From an uncultured Lentisphaerota bacterium (GTDB lineage Bacteria > Verrucomicrobiota > Kiritimatiellia > CAIQIC01), in the NCBI GenBank assembly GCA_903896925.1, contig CAITZM010000136.1:1-64000 (forward strand): a DNA stretch of 64,000 nucleotides, read 5' to 3'. Shown here piece after piece: positions 25,779 through 34,767 of the stretch. Made by a program: the position numbers and the translations under genes. The notes under the pieces are model-generated. The model was not told the DNA's origin. It searched no databases and was given only the letters and a program-made list of their open reading frames with translations. Each line of letters starts with the position of its first letter. Within the stretch, counting starts at the first letter, position 1.

Positions 25779-26165
25779 TTATGCCGCCGGCCGCGTGGAG
25801 GCGCCATTGTATTGGGCGCCGCCAAACCCGAGGATGGGATAGAAAACGATCGGCAGCAGGATGAGCCCAATGACGAAGCCAGCCCCTTTGCCGAATTTCG
25901 CCGCCAGCGCTGCCACGGTGATGATACCGATGATAAGATTGACGAACGGAATCAGCAGCAGGATCAACCACCAGCCCGGCTTGCCCGCGACCTGCAACAT
26001 CACGTACGCGTTGTAAATCGGAACAATCGCCGCCCACCCCGGCTGTCCCGCCTTCGTGAAGACTTTCCACACGGACGCGATGACCAGGATGATCACCGCC
26101 AGATAGATGATGAAGCCTACCGCACCGATTGAGCCTGCCGCCACCGCTTGACTGTTGCTGTCCAT
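25779..26165 (-). CDS. DUF5684-domain membrane protein
   Basis: A 128-aa integral membrane protein with about four hydrophobic helices. It shows the family marks VFTKAGQPGWAAIVPIYNAY, VAGKPGWWLILLLIPFVNLI, KFGKGAGFVIGLILLPIVFY and ILGFGGAQYNG. DUF5684 proteins are widespread in PVC and Bacteroidota genomes, sometimes near signal peptidases, with no defined function. A GGAGAAAAACG ribosome site precedes the ATG. Monocistronic, with its own terminator. Confidence 0.88.
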   Translation of the reverse strand: MDSNSQAVAAGSIGAVGFIIYLAVIILVIASVWKVFTKAGQPGWAAIVPIYNAYVMLQVAGKPGWWLILLLIPFVNLIIGIITVAALAAKFGKGAGFVIGLILLPIVFYPILGFGGAQYNGASTRPAA

Positions 26166-26343
26166 CGTTTTTCTCCTGATTTGGTTTAAGGTTGGCGAAC
26201 CTACAACACACTCTGCGTGGCGTCAAATGCGCCCATGGAATCAACAGAAAACTCATGCGGTAGGCGGCCCGCACCCGTCCCGTGGGATCAGACGGAACCC
26301 ATGCACAACTCGGAACTGCGTTGCACCTCAGGCCACCATCGGC

Positions 26344-27735
26344 TCAGAGGCTGTTGGGTTTGATGACGTAGAGGCCGAAGGTCATGGTGACGGCGTCGCC
26401 GAGGGGCATCTGCTTGCAGGCGTGGCGCGGGCCCCAGGTGTCGGTATAGAAAATATCGCCAGTCTTTTTGTTGTAGCCGATGATCAGGCGGAGATGGCCG
26501 CCTCGGTCCTGCGGCAGGAGGAATTCTTCTTTGACGAGGCCGAGGTAGACGTCCCAGATCAGCGGGATGCCCAGGTCGATATACCTGGCCACGTCGGTCT
26601 TGAACTTGGCGAGGTCGGCGGGGCGCTTGGTGCGGGCCTGGCGCAGCAGGTCGCCCTCCATGGCGTCGAGCAGGTTATCCAGTTTATAGTCGGCCTGTTC
26701 CAGGCTGGCCTTGGGTTTGTGCGCCAGCGCGGCGAGGTGATTATAGTCGGTGCACATGCGCTGGAATTCGTGCGTGTCGAGGCTCTGGATGGCGAGGAAG
26801 TGCAGGTTGTTTTTCAGGGCGATGCGCTTGAGGGCGTCGCGCAGGCTCTCGCCCTTGGTGCCGCCCTTGGACTCGGTGCCCGCGACCTGTGCCGCCTGGT
26901 GCATATCGAAATCCATGCCGTAGTAGCCCATGACGCGCGCCATGACGGCGGCGGCGCAGTAGCCCTTGTCGCCCTGGTCCACCATGGGCACGTCGCGGAT
27001 GATGCTGGCCCCGTTGGTGGCGGTCTGGACATGGGCCTTGAGGGTGATGGCGTTGCGGGCGATGAGGGGCTTGGGCAGGGAGGCGCGCTCGGCGACGAGG
27101 GCGGCGATCGGCTGCAGTTTCAGCCGGATAAACTCGGAGCGGTATTCGACCTGACGGCCGTTGAGGACGTGGGGCTTGGTGACGCTCCACTCGAGTTCGA
27201 GCCGGGTCGGCGGCTTGGTCCAGGCGACGTGCTGGATCTTGGTGCGCGCGGCGCCGAGCACGTCGGGCAAAGGCGCGGCGGCCAAGCCGGTCCAGTTGGT
27301 GAGGCTGGCGGTGATCTTTTCGAGCAGCGTGGTGAAGGCTTTGGCGTTCAGATCGCCGGCGTCTCCGTGGTTATAAAAGGACAGGTCCACACGGCTGATA
27401 TGCCCGCTCTCGAACTGGACCAAGGCCTCCCAGATGCGCTGGTTGCGGAAGTGCAGGGGCACCTCTTGGCCACCGCGGGCGCGAGTCTGTTCCTTGTCCA
27501 CCCAGCAGAAACCGCCATTCTGGATGACGCTGGCGAAGTCGTTCGTCGTGATCTGCCACAGGTCCGGCCGCGCCAAGGTGGTATCGAGCAGGAAGGCCTC
27601 GGTGCTCTCCACCGCCTGCTGTGGGGCGGCGTGTGTCACGCCCAGCACACCGAGCGTCATCATGATGGCCAGCCATAGCCGGAGCGGCCGCCGCCCAGGC
27701 AGCTGCTCAGCCCCTGTCCCGGCGCGCCGCCTCAT
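26344..27735 (-). CDS. C39-like cysteine peptidase, exported
   Basis: A 463-aa protein with an N-terminal signal-like segment (LRLWLAIMMTLGVLGVTHAA). An uncharacterised domain (about 40-235) precedes a papain-like C39-type domain: VPMVDQGDKGYCAAAVMARV gives the oxyanion Gln and catalytic Cys, and GGHLRLIIGYNKKTGDIFYT with DTWG gives the catalytic His and Asp/Asn region. C39-like enzymes cleave peptides, often at double-glycine sites, but free-standing exported ones have unknown targets. Its ATG overlaps the stop of the hybrid histidine kinase by four bases, so the two are co-translated. The stretch 26,166-26,343 between it and the DUF5684 gene holds nothing I recognise. Confidence 0.8.
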   Translation of the reverse strand: MRRRAGTGAEQLPGRRPLRLWLAIMMTLGVLGVTHAAPQQAVESTEAFLLDTTLARPDLWQITTNDFASVIQNGGFCWVDKEQTRARGGQEVPLHFRNQRIWEALVQFESGHISRVDLSFYNHGDAGDLNAKAFTTLLEKITASLTNWTGLAAAPLPDVLGAARTKIQHVAWTKPPTRLELEWSVTKPHVLNGRQVEYRSEFIRLKLQPIAALVAERASLPKPLIARNAITLKAHVQTATNGASIIRDVPMVDQGDKGYCAAAVMARVMGYYGMDFDMHQAAQVAGTESKGGTKGESLRDALKRIALKNNLHFLAIQSLDTHEFQRMCTDYNHLAALAHKPKASLEQADYKLDNLLDAMEGDLLRQARTKRPADLAKFKTDVARYIDLGIPLIWDVYLGLVKEEFLLPQDRGGHLRLIIGYNKKTGDIFYTDTWGPRHACKQMPLGDAVTMTFGLYVIKPNSL

Positions 27736-30110
27736 GGTTTGGCGTCCAGTACGTCGCGCACCTTGATGCCGAGTGTTTCGCGGGTGAAAGGTTTCGCGAG
27801 GAAGTTGACGTCCTGCCGCACGACGCCGTGGTGCACGATGGCGTCCTCCGTGAAGCCGGACATGTAGAGCACCTTGAAATCCTGCCGCAGGGTGCGCAGT
27901 TTCCGCACCATGGCATGTCCGCTGACCTGCGGCATGACGACGTCGGACAGGATGAGGTGCAGCACCCCCTTGTGGCGGCGGCAGATGGCCTCAGCTTCCC
28001 GCGCGCCGGCCGCCGTGAGGACGCTGTATCCGAGCGAGACCAGCAGGCGCTGTGCGAGGTCGCGGACCAGTTCGTCATCCTCGACCAACAGGATGGTTTC
28101 GTGGCCGCCCAGGAGCGGCACGGGCGTCACGACCGTCGCGGCCACCGCCGCCTGGGGGGCCTGCTGCGGGAAATACAGGATGAATTCCGTGCCGCGGCCC
28201 AGCGCGGTCTTGAATTCGATGTGGCCATGAGACTGTTGGACGATGGCATACACGATGGACAGCCCCAGCCCTGTGCCCCCACGGCCCTTGGTGGTGAAGA
28301 AGGGCTCGAAAATCTGCTCGCGGTTTTCCTCGGGAATCCCGCAGCCGTCATCGCTGATGCTGAGCCGGATATGGGGTCCGGGGTGCAGGCCGACGCGCGA
28401 GGCGCAGAAGCCCTCGTCGAGCAGGACGCTCTGCGTGCCGATCGTGAGGTGCCCGCCGCTGGGCATGGCGTCGCGCGCGTTGACCGCCAAGTTCAGCAGG
28501 ATCTGCTGCATCTGCATCGGGTCGCCCATCTGGGGCCCGAGTTGCGGGTCGAGGTTCACGCGCAGTTCGATGTCTTCGCCCAGCGTCCGGCGCAGCAAGT
28601 GCTCCATCTCGCGCAGCAGCTCGTTGAGGTCCAGGGGCATCATATGGACCGACTGCTTGCGGCTGAACGAGAGCAGCTGGCGCGTCAGCTGTGCGGCCCG
28701 CTCGCCGGCGAAGACGATCTCCTTGATTTCAAGCTGCTGCGGATGATCCTTGGGCAGGCGGTCGCTGACGATGCGCGCGAAGCCCAGGATGGAAGTCAGC
28801 AGGTTGTTGAAGTCGTGCGCCACGCCGCCGGCCAGGCGCCCGATGCTCTCCATCTTCTGGATCTGGTGCAGCTGGCCTTCCAGGTCCACCTCGCGCGAGA
28901 TGTCGCGCGACACCGCCACAAAGTTGATCACCTTGCCCTGCACGTCGCGGACCGGCGAGATGGTCAGCTCCGCGTGAAACTGCTTGCCGTCCTTGCGCTT
29001 GTTGATGACGCGTCCCGACCACACCTTGCCCTGCGCGATGTTCCCCCACATGCCCTTGTAGAACGCCTCGTCGTGCTGTCCGCTGCGCACCAGGCTCGGA
29101 CGCTGGCCCAGCGCCTCGGCGCGCGAGTAGCCCGTGATTTGCTCGAACGCGTGGTTCACATACTGGATGATGCCGGCGGCATCGGTGATGATGATCGCCT
29201 CTGCCGACTGCTCGACCGCCAGGATCAGCCGGTTGCGCTCATCCTGCACGTTGCGCTGCTCGTCCAGGTCCCGTTCGTGCAACTGGCGGGCAATCCGCCG
29301 CTCGTTCAGGTCATGCACGTGCAGCAGCACCGCGGGGCGGCCGTCATATTCGACCTTGCGTGCGCGGATTTCCACGGGCACCCGCCGTCCGGACGCGGTG
29401 TAGCTCTCGCCCTCGAGCCGCTCCAGCCCTCCCGAAAACCATTGGGGGATTAATTTGGTCATCTGGGCCCGCTGCTCCGGCGGCACCAGGGCCGAAGCGT
29501 GCACGCCGACGATCTGCGCGCGGGTCATCTCGTGCAGCCGGCACGCCGCGAGGTTGGCGTCGAGCACGATCCCGTTCTCATCCTCGACGAACACGGCATC
29601 CGGCAGGTTCTCGAACAGCATGCGGAACTTGTGCTCGCTGGCGCGCAGCTTCTCCGTCCGGCGCTCCAGTTCCATCTCCAACTCGACATGGTGCATGCGC
29701 AGCGCGTCCTCGCTGTGCCGGATGCGCAGCAGCGCGCGCACCTGCGCCACCAGTTCCATCGGTTCGTAGGGCTTGGCCAGGAAACTCTCCGCGCCCGCCT
29801 CCAGCCCCGTGATGCGGCTCTGCACATCCGTCGAAACGCCGGACAGCATCAAGACCGGCGTGGCCGCCAGCGCCGGGTCGGCCCGCATCCGCCGGGCGAA
29901 CTCGAAACCGTCCAGTTCCGGCATTTTCACGTCCAGCAGGATCAGCGTGGGCCGTTCGCGCTTCGCGATTTCCAGCGCCCGCACGCTCTTCGACTCGATC
30001 AGGACCCGCGCGCTGGGGAAATAGCGCGTCAGGATGATGCGCATCAGCTCCAGGCTTTCGGGGGCGTCATCGACTGCCAGGAAGGTATCTCGTTGTGTCG
30101 CTTCGGTCAT
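27732..30110 (-). CDS. Hybrid sensor histidine kinase (REC-PAS-PAS-HisKA-HATPase-REC)
   Basis: A 792-aa soluble signalling protein without transmembrane helices. Order: receiver domain with LILLDVKMPELDG (phospho-acceptor Asp60), two PAS domains (about 165-290 and 305-420, the second with ITGYSRAEALGQ), HisKA with GGVAHDFNNLL (His432), HATPase_c with NLAVNARDAMPSGG, DDGCGIPEE and GTGLGLSIVYAI, and a C-terminal receiver with LILSDVVMPQVSG (Asp723). No DNA-binding output is seen, so it probably feeds a phosphorelay elsewhere. The start at 30110 gives MTEATQRDTFLAVDD, placing the receiver at the N-terminus. It is coupled to the C39-like peptidase gene, an unusual partner. Confidence 0.92.
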   Translation of the reverse strand: MTEATQRDTFLAVDDAPESLELMRIILTRYFPSARVLIESKSVRALEIAKRERPTLILLDVKMPELDGFEFARRMRADPALAATPVLMLSGVSTDVQSRITGLEAGAESFLAKPYEPMELVAQVRALLRIRHSEDALRMHHVELEMELERRTEKLRASEHKFRMLFENLPDAVFVEDENGIVLDANLAACRLHEMTRAQIVGVHASALVPPEQRAQMTKLIPQWFSGGLERLEGESYTASGRRVPVEIRARKVEYDGRPAVLLHVHDLNERRIARQLHERDLDEQRNVQDERNRLILAVEQSAEAIIITDAAGIIQYVNHAFEQITGYSRAEALGQRPSLVRSGQHDEAFYKGMWGNIAQGKVWSGRVINKRKDGKQFHAELTISPVRDVQGKVINFVAVSRDISREVDLEGQLHQIQKMESIGRLAGGVAHDFNNLLTSILGFARIVSDRLPKDHPQQLEIKEIVFAGERAAQLTRQLLSFSRKQSVHMMPLDLNELLREMEHLLRRTLGEDIELRVNLDPQLGPQMGDPMQMQQILLNLAVNARDAMPSGGHLTIGTQSVLLDEGFCASRVGLHPGPHIRLSISDDGCGIPEENREQIFEPFFTTKGRGGTGLGLSIVYAIVQQSHGHIEFKTALGRGTEFILYFPQQAPQAAVAATVVTPVPLLGGHETILLVEDDELVRDLAQRLLVSLGYSVLTAAGAREAEAICRRHKGVLHLILSDVVMPQVSGHAMVRKLRTLRQDFKVLYMSGFTEDAIVHHGVVRQDVNFLAKPFTRETLGIKVRDVLDAKP

Positions 30111-30266
30111 GGTTCGCCTTGCTGCGCCGGTTGGGTTACGGCTGGAAGCTGGTTTACGGCATGCCGGAACACTACCAGATCGGCACCGACAAGCAAGGAG
30201 AACCAACCCCGCCGCGCACCCCAAGGGGCCGGCGGTTGGGGCCGCCGGTAATCGACCGGGGACACG

Positions 30267-30899
30267 TCAGAGCACGTCGTGGAACGCGAGCGCGATGAGC
30301 TGGTTGCCGGCGTCGTTCGGGTGCAGGCCGTCGCCGATGAGCTGGTGCTCCGGATCGCCGAACTCGCTGTTGAGATCCACCAGCGTCACGCCTTCCGAAC
30401 CGGCCACCTCGCCGACGCCGGCGCTGACGCGCCGCGCCGCGGAGTCATAGATGCCATGTTCGCCGACCATCGGCAGCAGGGTGGCCACGATCGGCACGGT
30501 CTTGTTCGCCTTGGCCGCCTGTACCATCGCGCGGATGTTCGCCGTGGCGTTGTCGGTGCTGTAGCCCATGATCGCATCGTTGGCGCCGGTCAGGATGATG
30601 AGAAAGCCGGGCTTGTAGGCGGACAACAGTCCGCCGAGGCGATTGCGCGCACCGCTGGATGGCTCGCCGCCGACGCCCGCGTTGATCACCCTCTTGCCGC
30701 CCAGCCCCCCGAGCCGCGCCGGCCACGGTGCTCCGCCGCCGTCGACGCCGGCGACGATGCTGTCGCCCAGGGCCACCACCACGTTCGGATTGTTGTCGCC
30801 GAAATCCGCGCCGCTGCCGGCGGAGGAGGTGCCATCGCCCCCGCCGCAACCCGCCAGCGCTACGATCAACAGGCCTGCCATCAGATTGCGAGTCATCAT
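30267..30899 (-). CDS. SGNH/GDSL-type esterase lipoprotein
   Basis: A 210-aa lipoprotein: signal peptide with lipobox ALAGC (Cys18 or nearby) followed by a Gly/Ser spacer. The SGNH blocks are VVVALGDSIVAG (block I, catalytic Ser), GGEPSSGARNRL (Gly block), LTGANDAIMG (Asn block, GxND) and DGLHPNDAGN (block V, Asp and His). Such enzymes are close to TesA/arylesterase and remove acyl or acetyl groups from lipids or glycans. Its start overlaps the stop of the preceding glycosyltransferase gene (ATGA), suggesting action on the same surface glycan; the substrate is unknown. Confidence 0.9.
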   Translation of the reverse strand: MMTRNLMAGLLIVALAGCGGGDGTSSAGSGADFGDNNPNVVVALGDSIVAGVDGGGAPWPARLGGLGGKRVINAGVGGEPSSGARNRLGGLLSAYKPGFLIILTGANDAIMGYSTDNATANIRAMVQAAKANKTVPIVATLLPMVGEHGIYDSAARRVSAGVGEVAGSEGVTLVDLNSEFGDPEHQLIGDGLHPNDAGNQLIALAFHDVL

Positions 30900-32068
30900 C
30901 GCGTTGTTCCTTTCAGCATGGTGTCCAGTTCTGCATAAATGCCGCGCAGCGTCGCGCGGTAGGCGGCAAAGCTGTACTTCGCCTGTGCCTCTTTTTTCGC
31001 CGCCGCGCCCAGCTGCGCCCGCGCAGCGGCGTCGCCAGCCAGCTCCGCGATCGCCAACCCGAACGCCGCCGGTTCCGCCGGCGCCAGGCGGGCGATCTCC
31101 GGCGTGAGCACCTGCCGATGGGTGGGCAGGTCCGTTGCCAGTACCGCCTTGCCTGCGTCCAGGTAGGAATAGATTTTCATCGGCGTGTTGTTGCCGGTCG
31201 TGCGCGGCGAGACCAGCACGTCGGCCTGCGCCAGCAGCGAGGCCAGCGCGCCGACCGGCCGCGGGCCGAGGAACTGCACGTTCGCCGCCACGCCCAGGGC
31301 CGCGGCGCGCTGGCGATAGGCCGCGAGGTGCGCCGCCACGCCCCCGACGACGACTAGGCTCATCTCCGGCTGCGCCGCCGACGCGCGCGCCCAGCCTTCC
31401 AGCAACAGGTCGATGCCCTGGTACTTTTCCAGGTTGCCGACATACATGAACACCGGTCCGCGCAGGCCGAACGCTGCGCGCAGGTCCGGCTCCGCGGCGC
31501 CGGTCATGCGGTCGAGCAGCGAAATGTCGTTCAGCACCGTGACGCGCCGCGCGCCTGCGCCGCGCGCGATCTCGGCGAGCGCCTCGCAGACCGGCACGAC
31601 CTGCACCGCCTCGCGGCAGGCCGCGGCTTCCAAGCCTTGGAAAAACTTGCCCAACCCCCGGAGCGCCGGCTTGCTCTCGACCAGCTGCCGCGCCAGCGAG
31701 GAATCCATGTCGTAGATGTAGGGGATGCCGCGCCGCCGCGCCAGGCGCCGCGCGAAAAACACCGACTCCTCCACCGCGTGGACGACCTGCGGCCGCACGT
31801 CGCGGACCAGGCGGTTGACGAGGAAAAACAACGCGGCGTCGCAGAGGAGCTTCTTCACCGAGAAGCCCGGCGGCACACCGTGCGCCAGCGGCGGAGGCTT
31901 GATGCGGTGCAGGGTGACGCCCGGATAGGCCACGGCGGTGCCCTCGTGAAACGTCGCCACGTGGACTTCGTCGCCGCGCTCGCTCAGCACGCGCAGCATC
32001 AAATCCACGGCGATGGGCGTGCCGCGCTCCTGGTAGAACGGCTGCGGGGCTATGAGCAGGATGCGCAT
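30896..32068 (-). CDS. Glycosyltransferase family 4 protein
   Basis: A 390-aa GT-B enzyme without a signal peptide. The N-domain begins MRILLIAPQPFYQERGTPIA and carries a DDxP-like region DMDSSLARQL. The C-domain shows GPVFMYVGNLEKYQGIDLLL, FLGPRPVGALASLLAQADVL and the nucleotide-sugar binding loop TTGNNTPMKIYSYLDAGKAV of GT4 enzymes. It likely adds a sugar to a cell-surface glycan or lipid carrier. It is the first gene of a coupled pair with the SGNH lipoprotein. The donor and acceptor cannot be told. Confidence 0.88.
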   Translation of the reverse strand: MRILLIAPQPFYQERGTPIAVDLMLRVLSERGDEVHVATFHEGTAVAYPGVTLHRIKPPPLAHGVPPGFSVKKLLCDAALFFLVNRLVRDVRPQVVHAVEESVFFARRLARRRGIPYIYDMDSSLARQLVESKPALRGLGKFFQGLEAAACREAVQVVPVCEALAEIARGAGARRVTVLNDISLLDRMTGAAEPDLRAAFGLRGPVFMYVGNLEKYQGIDLLLEGWARASAAQPEMSLVVVGGVAAHLAAYRQRAAALGVAANVQFLGPRPVGALASLLAQADVLVSPRTTGNNTPMKIYSYLDAGKAVLATDLPTHRQVLTPEIARLAPAEPAAFGLAIAELAGDAAARAQLGAAAKKEAQAKYSFAAYRATLRGIYAELDTMLKGTTR

Positions 32069-32077
32069 GGCGTGGGC

Positions 32078-32575
32078 TCAGCGTCCGACCGGCTGGTCCC
32101 ACGAGGGCCGCGGGGCCTGGTTGGTCGCCGCCAGCTGCGGCAAGGGCGCGCCGATGAGTGTGACGCTGGACAGGAACACCTGGTTGGTCGCCGTCTCCGG
32201 GGTGAATGCCAGCTTGTGCGTGCCGGCGCCCACCACCGCGGAGAAGCTGAGCGAGGCCAGGTTGGTGGACACCAGCTGCGCGGTGGCGACCATATTCGAA
32301 TCCAGGCGCACGGCGCACTGCGTCGCCGACTCGGCGCGCGCCACCACGACAAAGGTGCAGGTCTGGTTGGTGGCGAAGGCCAGCGCGCAGGCGACCGTGC
32401 CGGTCGGCGCGATTTGCAACTCGTCGCCGGCCAGCGTGGCGCCGGTGCGCTCGGTGAAGTTGCTCGCCGTCAGCGTCAAAACTTGCGCCACCGGCTCCGC
32501 GTCGTCATCCGCCGCCCACGCCAGACCGGCTAGGGAGGCTGCGACCGCCAAGGCTATGGAGAACGTCTTGTTCAT
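32078..32575 (-). CDS. Exported beta-rich hypothetical protein
   Basis: A 165-aa protein with a clean signal peptide (MNKTFSIALAVAASLAGLAWAAD) and a single beta-sandwich-like domain with many small residues (QVLTLTASNFTERTGATLAG, SFSAVVGAGTHKLAFTPETA), which looks like a carbohydrate-binding-module fold. The pattern 'glycan-like ligand domain without enzyme' is inference. Its ATG overlaps the larC stop by four bases (ATGA), an odd pairing because LarC is cytosolic. Family not recognised. Confidence 0.7.
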   Translation of the reverse strand: MNKTFSIALAVAASLAGLAWAADDDAEPVAQVLTLTASNFTERTGATLAGDELQIAPTGTVACALAFATNQTCTFVVVARAESATQCAVRLDSNMVATAQLVSTNLASLSFSAVVGAGTHKLAFTPETATNQVFLSSVTLIGAPLPQLAATNQAPRPSWDQPVGR

Positions 32576-33930
32576 GGGATCGCGTGACGATGGGGCTTGT
32601 GCGCGCCGTGATGATGATGCAAGTCCGGTGTTTCCACCACCTGCTTGCCCGGCTTGGGGGCGCGCGGCCGGACGGGCCGGGCCGCCGGCTGCGGGTTGGA
32701 CGAAACCGGTGCCGCGCGGCTCGCGGCCTCGTAGACCGCGCGCGCCGTCACGCCGTACTTTTGCGCCGACGCCACGCAGTCGTCCAGTTCCGGTGCACGT
32801 GTCACGTCAACGCCGCGCCACGTGCCGATCTTGATGCTGACCGGGCCGAACGGCGTCGCCGCCTGTTCGAAACGGCGCGCGAGGATCGTGCGCTGCACGG
32901 CATGCTCGCGGACGCCGAAGGTCGTGCTGCCGCGGAAGAGCAGGTCGAGCAGTACGGGCTTTTCCGCCGCGCGGCAGAGGACGCTCAAGAGCGTGCCGGG
33001 CCGCTGTTTCTTCATCTGGACCGCGGTGGTGAACACGTCGAGCGCGCCGGCGGCCAGCAGCTGGGCGGTCAAGGCGCCGATCAGCTCCGGCGTCGTGTCG
33101 TCGAGATTGCACTCCAGCATCAGGCCTTCGTCCGTTTGCGGTGCGGCGTCGGTGCCGGCCTCGAGCAGGATGGCGCGCAGCAGGTTCGGTCGCTGCTGCA
33201 AGGTCCGATGGCCAAAGCCGTGCCCGGCCTGCACCATGCGGCTGCCGGCGGGTACGCGGTCCAGCGTGCGCCAGGCCATCAGCAGCGCCGCGCCCGTGGG
33301 CGTGACGAGTTCGCCGGTCTCGTCGCTGGGTGCGACGGGGAAGTCGCGCAGCAGTTCGAGCGTGGCCGGCGCGGGGACGGGATAGACGCCGTGTGCGCAG
33401 TGGACCGTACCGCTGCCGAGCGGCAGCGGATCCACGACCACCTGGTCGACGCCGAGTTCGTGTTTCGCGAGGCAGGCGCCGACGATGTCCACAATGGAAT
33501 CCACCGCGCCGATTTCGTGGAAGTGCACGTCGTCCACCGGCACGGCGTGCATCTTGGCCTCGGCCACGGCAAGCCGCTGGAACACCGCGATACTTTGTGC
33601 GCGCACGGTTTCCGGCAGGCGGCTGCGCTCGATCAGCTGGCGGATGTCGCGAAACGAGCGGCCGTGGTGATGGTGTGTCTCGTGTCCCTCGTCTCGCGTC
33701 TTGTGTCCTGCGGCGTGAGTCGCGTGGTGGTGGGCCGAGAGTATTACGTCAATTTGCGTGCCGTGAAGCCCGTGGGAGCCGAAGGTGCGGGTGAGGATCT
33801 TGAAGGGTTCGAGATGGAGGGCGGCGAGCTGGCGCTGGATCTGCTTGATGTCCACGTCCAGGTCGGCGAGCGCGGCCAGGATCATGTCGCCGCTTGCGCC
33901 GCCGACGCCTTGAAAATGCAGGATCTTCAT
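32572..33930 (-). CDS. larC: Nickel insertion protein LarC
   Basis: A 452-aa cytosolic enzyme that puts nickel into the pyridinium bis-thiocarboxylate mononucleotide (NPN) cofactor, using CTP. It shows the family start MKILHFQGVGGASGDMILAA, an internal HHHATHAAGHKTRDEGHETH metal-binding stretch, VPVDDVHFHEIGAVDSIVDI, NLDDTTPELIGALTAQLL and KKQRPGTLLSVLC. The tail is a Pro/Arg-rich extension ending in HHHHGAHKPHRH, a further possible nickel site. The single-frame form shows it is not split into larC1/larC2. It follows larB by two bases. larA and larE are not in the window. Confidence 0.95.
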   Translation of the reverse strand: MKILHFQGVGGASGDMILAALADLDVDIKQIQRQLAALHLEPFKILTRTFGSHGLHGTQIDVILSAHHHATHAAGHKTRDEGHETHHHHGRSFRDIRQLIERSRLPETVRAQSIAVFQRLAVAEAKMHAVPVDDVHFHEIGAVDSIVDIVGACLAKHELGVDQVVVDPLPLGSGTVHCAHGVYPVPAPATLELLRDFPVAPSDETGELVTPTGAALLMAWRTLDRVPAGSRMVQAGHGFGHRTLQQRPNLLRAILLEAGTDAAPQTDEGLMLECNLDDTTPELIGALTAQLLAAGALDVFTTAVQMKKQRPGTLLSVLCRAAEKPVLLDLLFRGSTTFGVREHAVQRTILARRFEQAATPFGPVSIKIGTWRGVDVTRAPELDDCVASAQKYGVTARAVYEAASRAAPVSSNPQPAARPVRPRAPKPGKQVVETPDLHHHHGAHKPHRHAIP

Positions 33931-33932
33931 GT

Positions 33933-34694
33933 CTATTTTGTCCGGGTTTTTCCCGCCACCATCCGGTTGATCAGCGCCGCGGCCACGCCGGCGCCAAAGC
34001 CGTTGTCCACGTTGACCACCGTCACGCCCGGCACGCACGAGTTGAGCATGGCCAGCAGCGTGCTGACGCCCTGCAGGTTCATCCCGTAGCCGACGCTGGT
34101 GGGCACGGCGATCAGGGGGCGGTCGAGCAGGCCGCCGACGACCGAGGGCAGCGCGCCTTCCATGCCGGCGACGACGACGATGGCGTTGCACTTTTTCAGC
34201 GCCGGCAGGTGGCGCATCAGGCGGTGCAGGCCGGCGACGCCGACGTCGTGGATGCGCGTGACCCTTGCGCCCATCCGTCCGGCCGTGAGCGCGGCCTCGG
34301 CGGCGACGGGGAGGTCGGAGGTGCCGGCGCAGACGACGGCGATCCGGCCCGTCTGCTTCGGCTGCGGCACGACATCGAGCGTGATGGAGCGCGCCGCCTC
34401 GTGATAGACGAGCGTGGGGTGCTGGGCGCGCAGGGTGGCGTACATCTCCGGCGAACAGCGGGTGCCGAAGACGTTGTGTTTGGCCGCCAGCATGGCGGCG
34501 ATGATGTGGCTGACCTGGGCGGAGGTTTTTCCCGCGCAGTAGATGACCTCGGGCACACCACAGCGGCTATGCCGTGCGAGATCTACGCGCGCAAAACCAA
34601 GGTCATGTTCATGGCCGCTCCGCAGCAGCTTGGCGGCGCGGGCCACGCCCAGCCGGCCGCGGGCGACTTTCTTCAGCAGCGGCTCAAATTCCAT
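33933..34694 (-). CDS. larB: Pyridinium-3,5-biscarboxylic acid mononucleotide synthase LarB
   Basis: A 253-aa enzyme that carboxylates and hydrolyses nicotinic acid adenine dinucleotide in the first step of NPN cofactor synthesis. It resembles PurE in its C-terminal half: VVCAGTSDLPVAAEAALTAG, DVGVAGLHRLMRHLP, VVVAGMEGALPSVVGGLLDR, PLIAVPTSVGYG and NSCVPGVTVVNVDNGFGAG. The N-terminal region VPEVIYCAGKT is also typical. The ATG at 34694 gives the usual length of about 250. It forms a larB-larC unit; the cofactor serves lactate racemase and other LarA-like epimerases. Confidence 0.95.
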   Translation of the reverse strand: MEFEPLLKKVARGRLGVARAAKLLRSGHEHDLGFARVDLARHSRCGVPEVIYCAGKTSAQVSHIIAAMLAAKHNVFGTRCSPEMYATLRAQHPTLVYHEAARSITLDVVPQPKQTGRIAVVCAGTSDLPVAAEAALTAGRMGARVTRIHDVGVAGLHRLMRHLPALKKCNAIVVVAGMEGALPSVVGGLLDRPLIAVPTSVGYGMNLQGVSTLLAMLNSCVPGVTVVNVDNGFGAGVAAALINRMVAGKTRTK

Positions 34695-34767
34695 GCGCCG
34701 TAGGATGCAGCGCGCCCCGCCGCAGGTCAAGAACGATGGAACCGCCAGGCGCAACTCGCTGAACAGT

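Noticed and set aside
27828-29453. A 541-codon plus-strand frame opposite the histidine kinase, and a 507-codon frame at 26155-27678 opposite the C39-like peptidase
   Set aside because: Both mirror strongly recognisable minus-strand genes and have His/Asp/Gln/Val-rich antisense composition.
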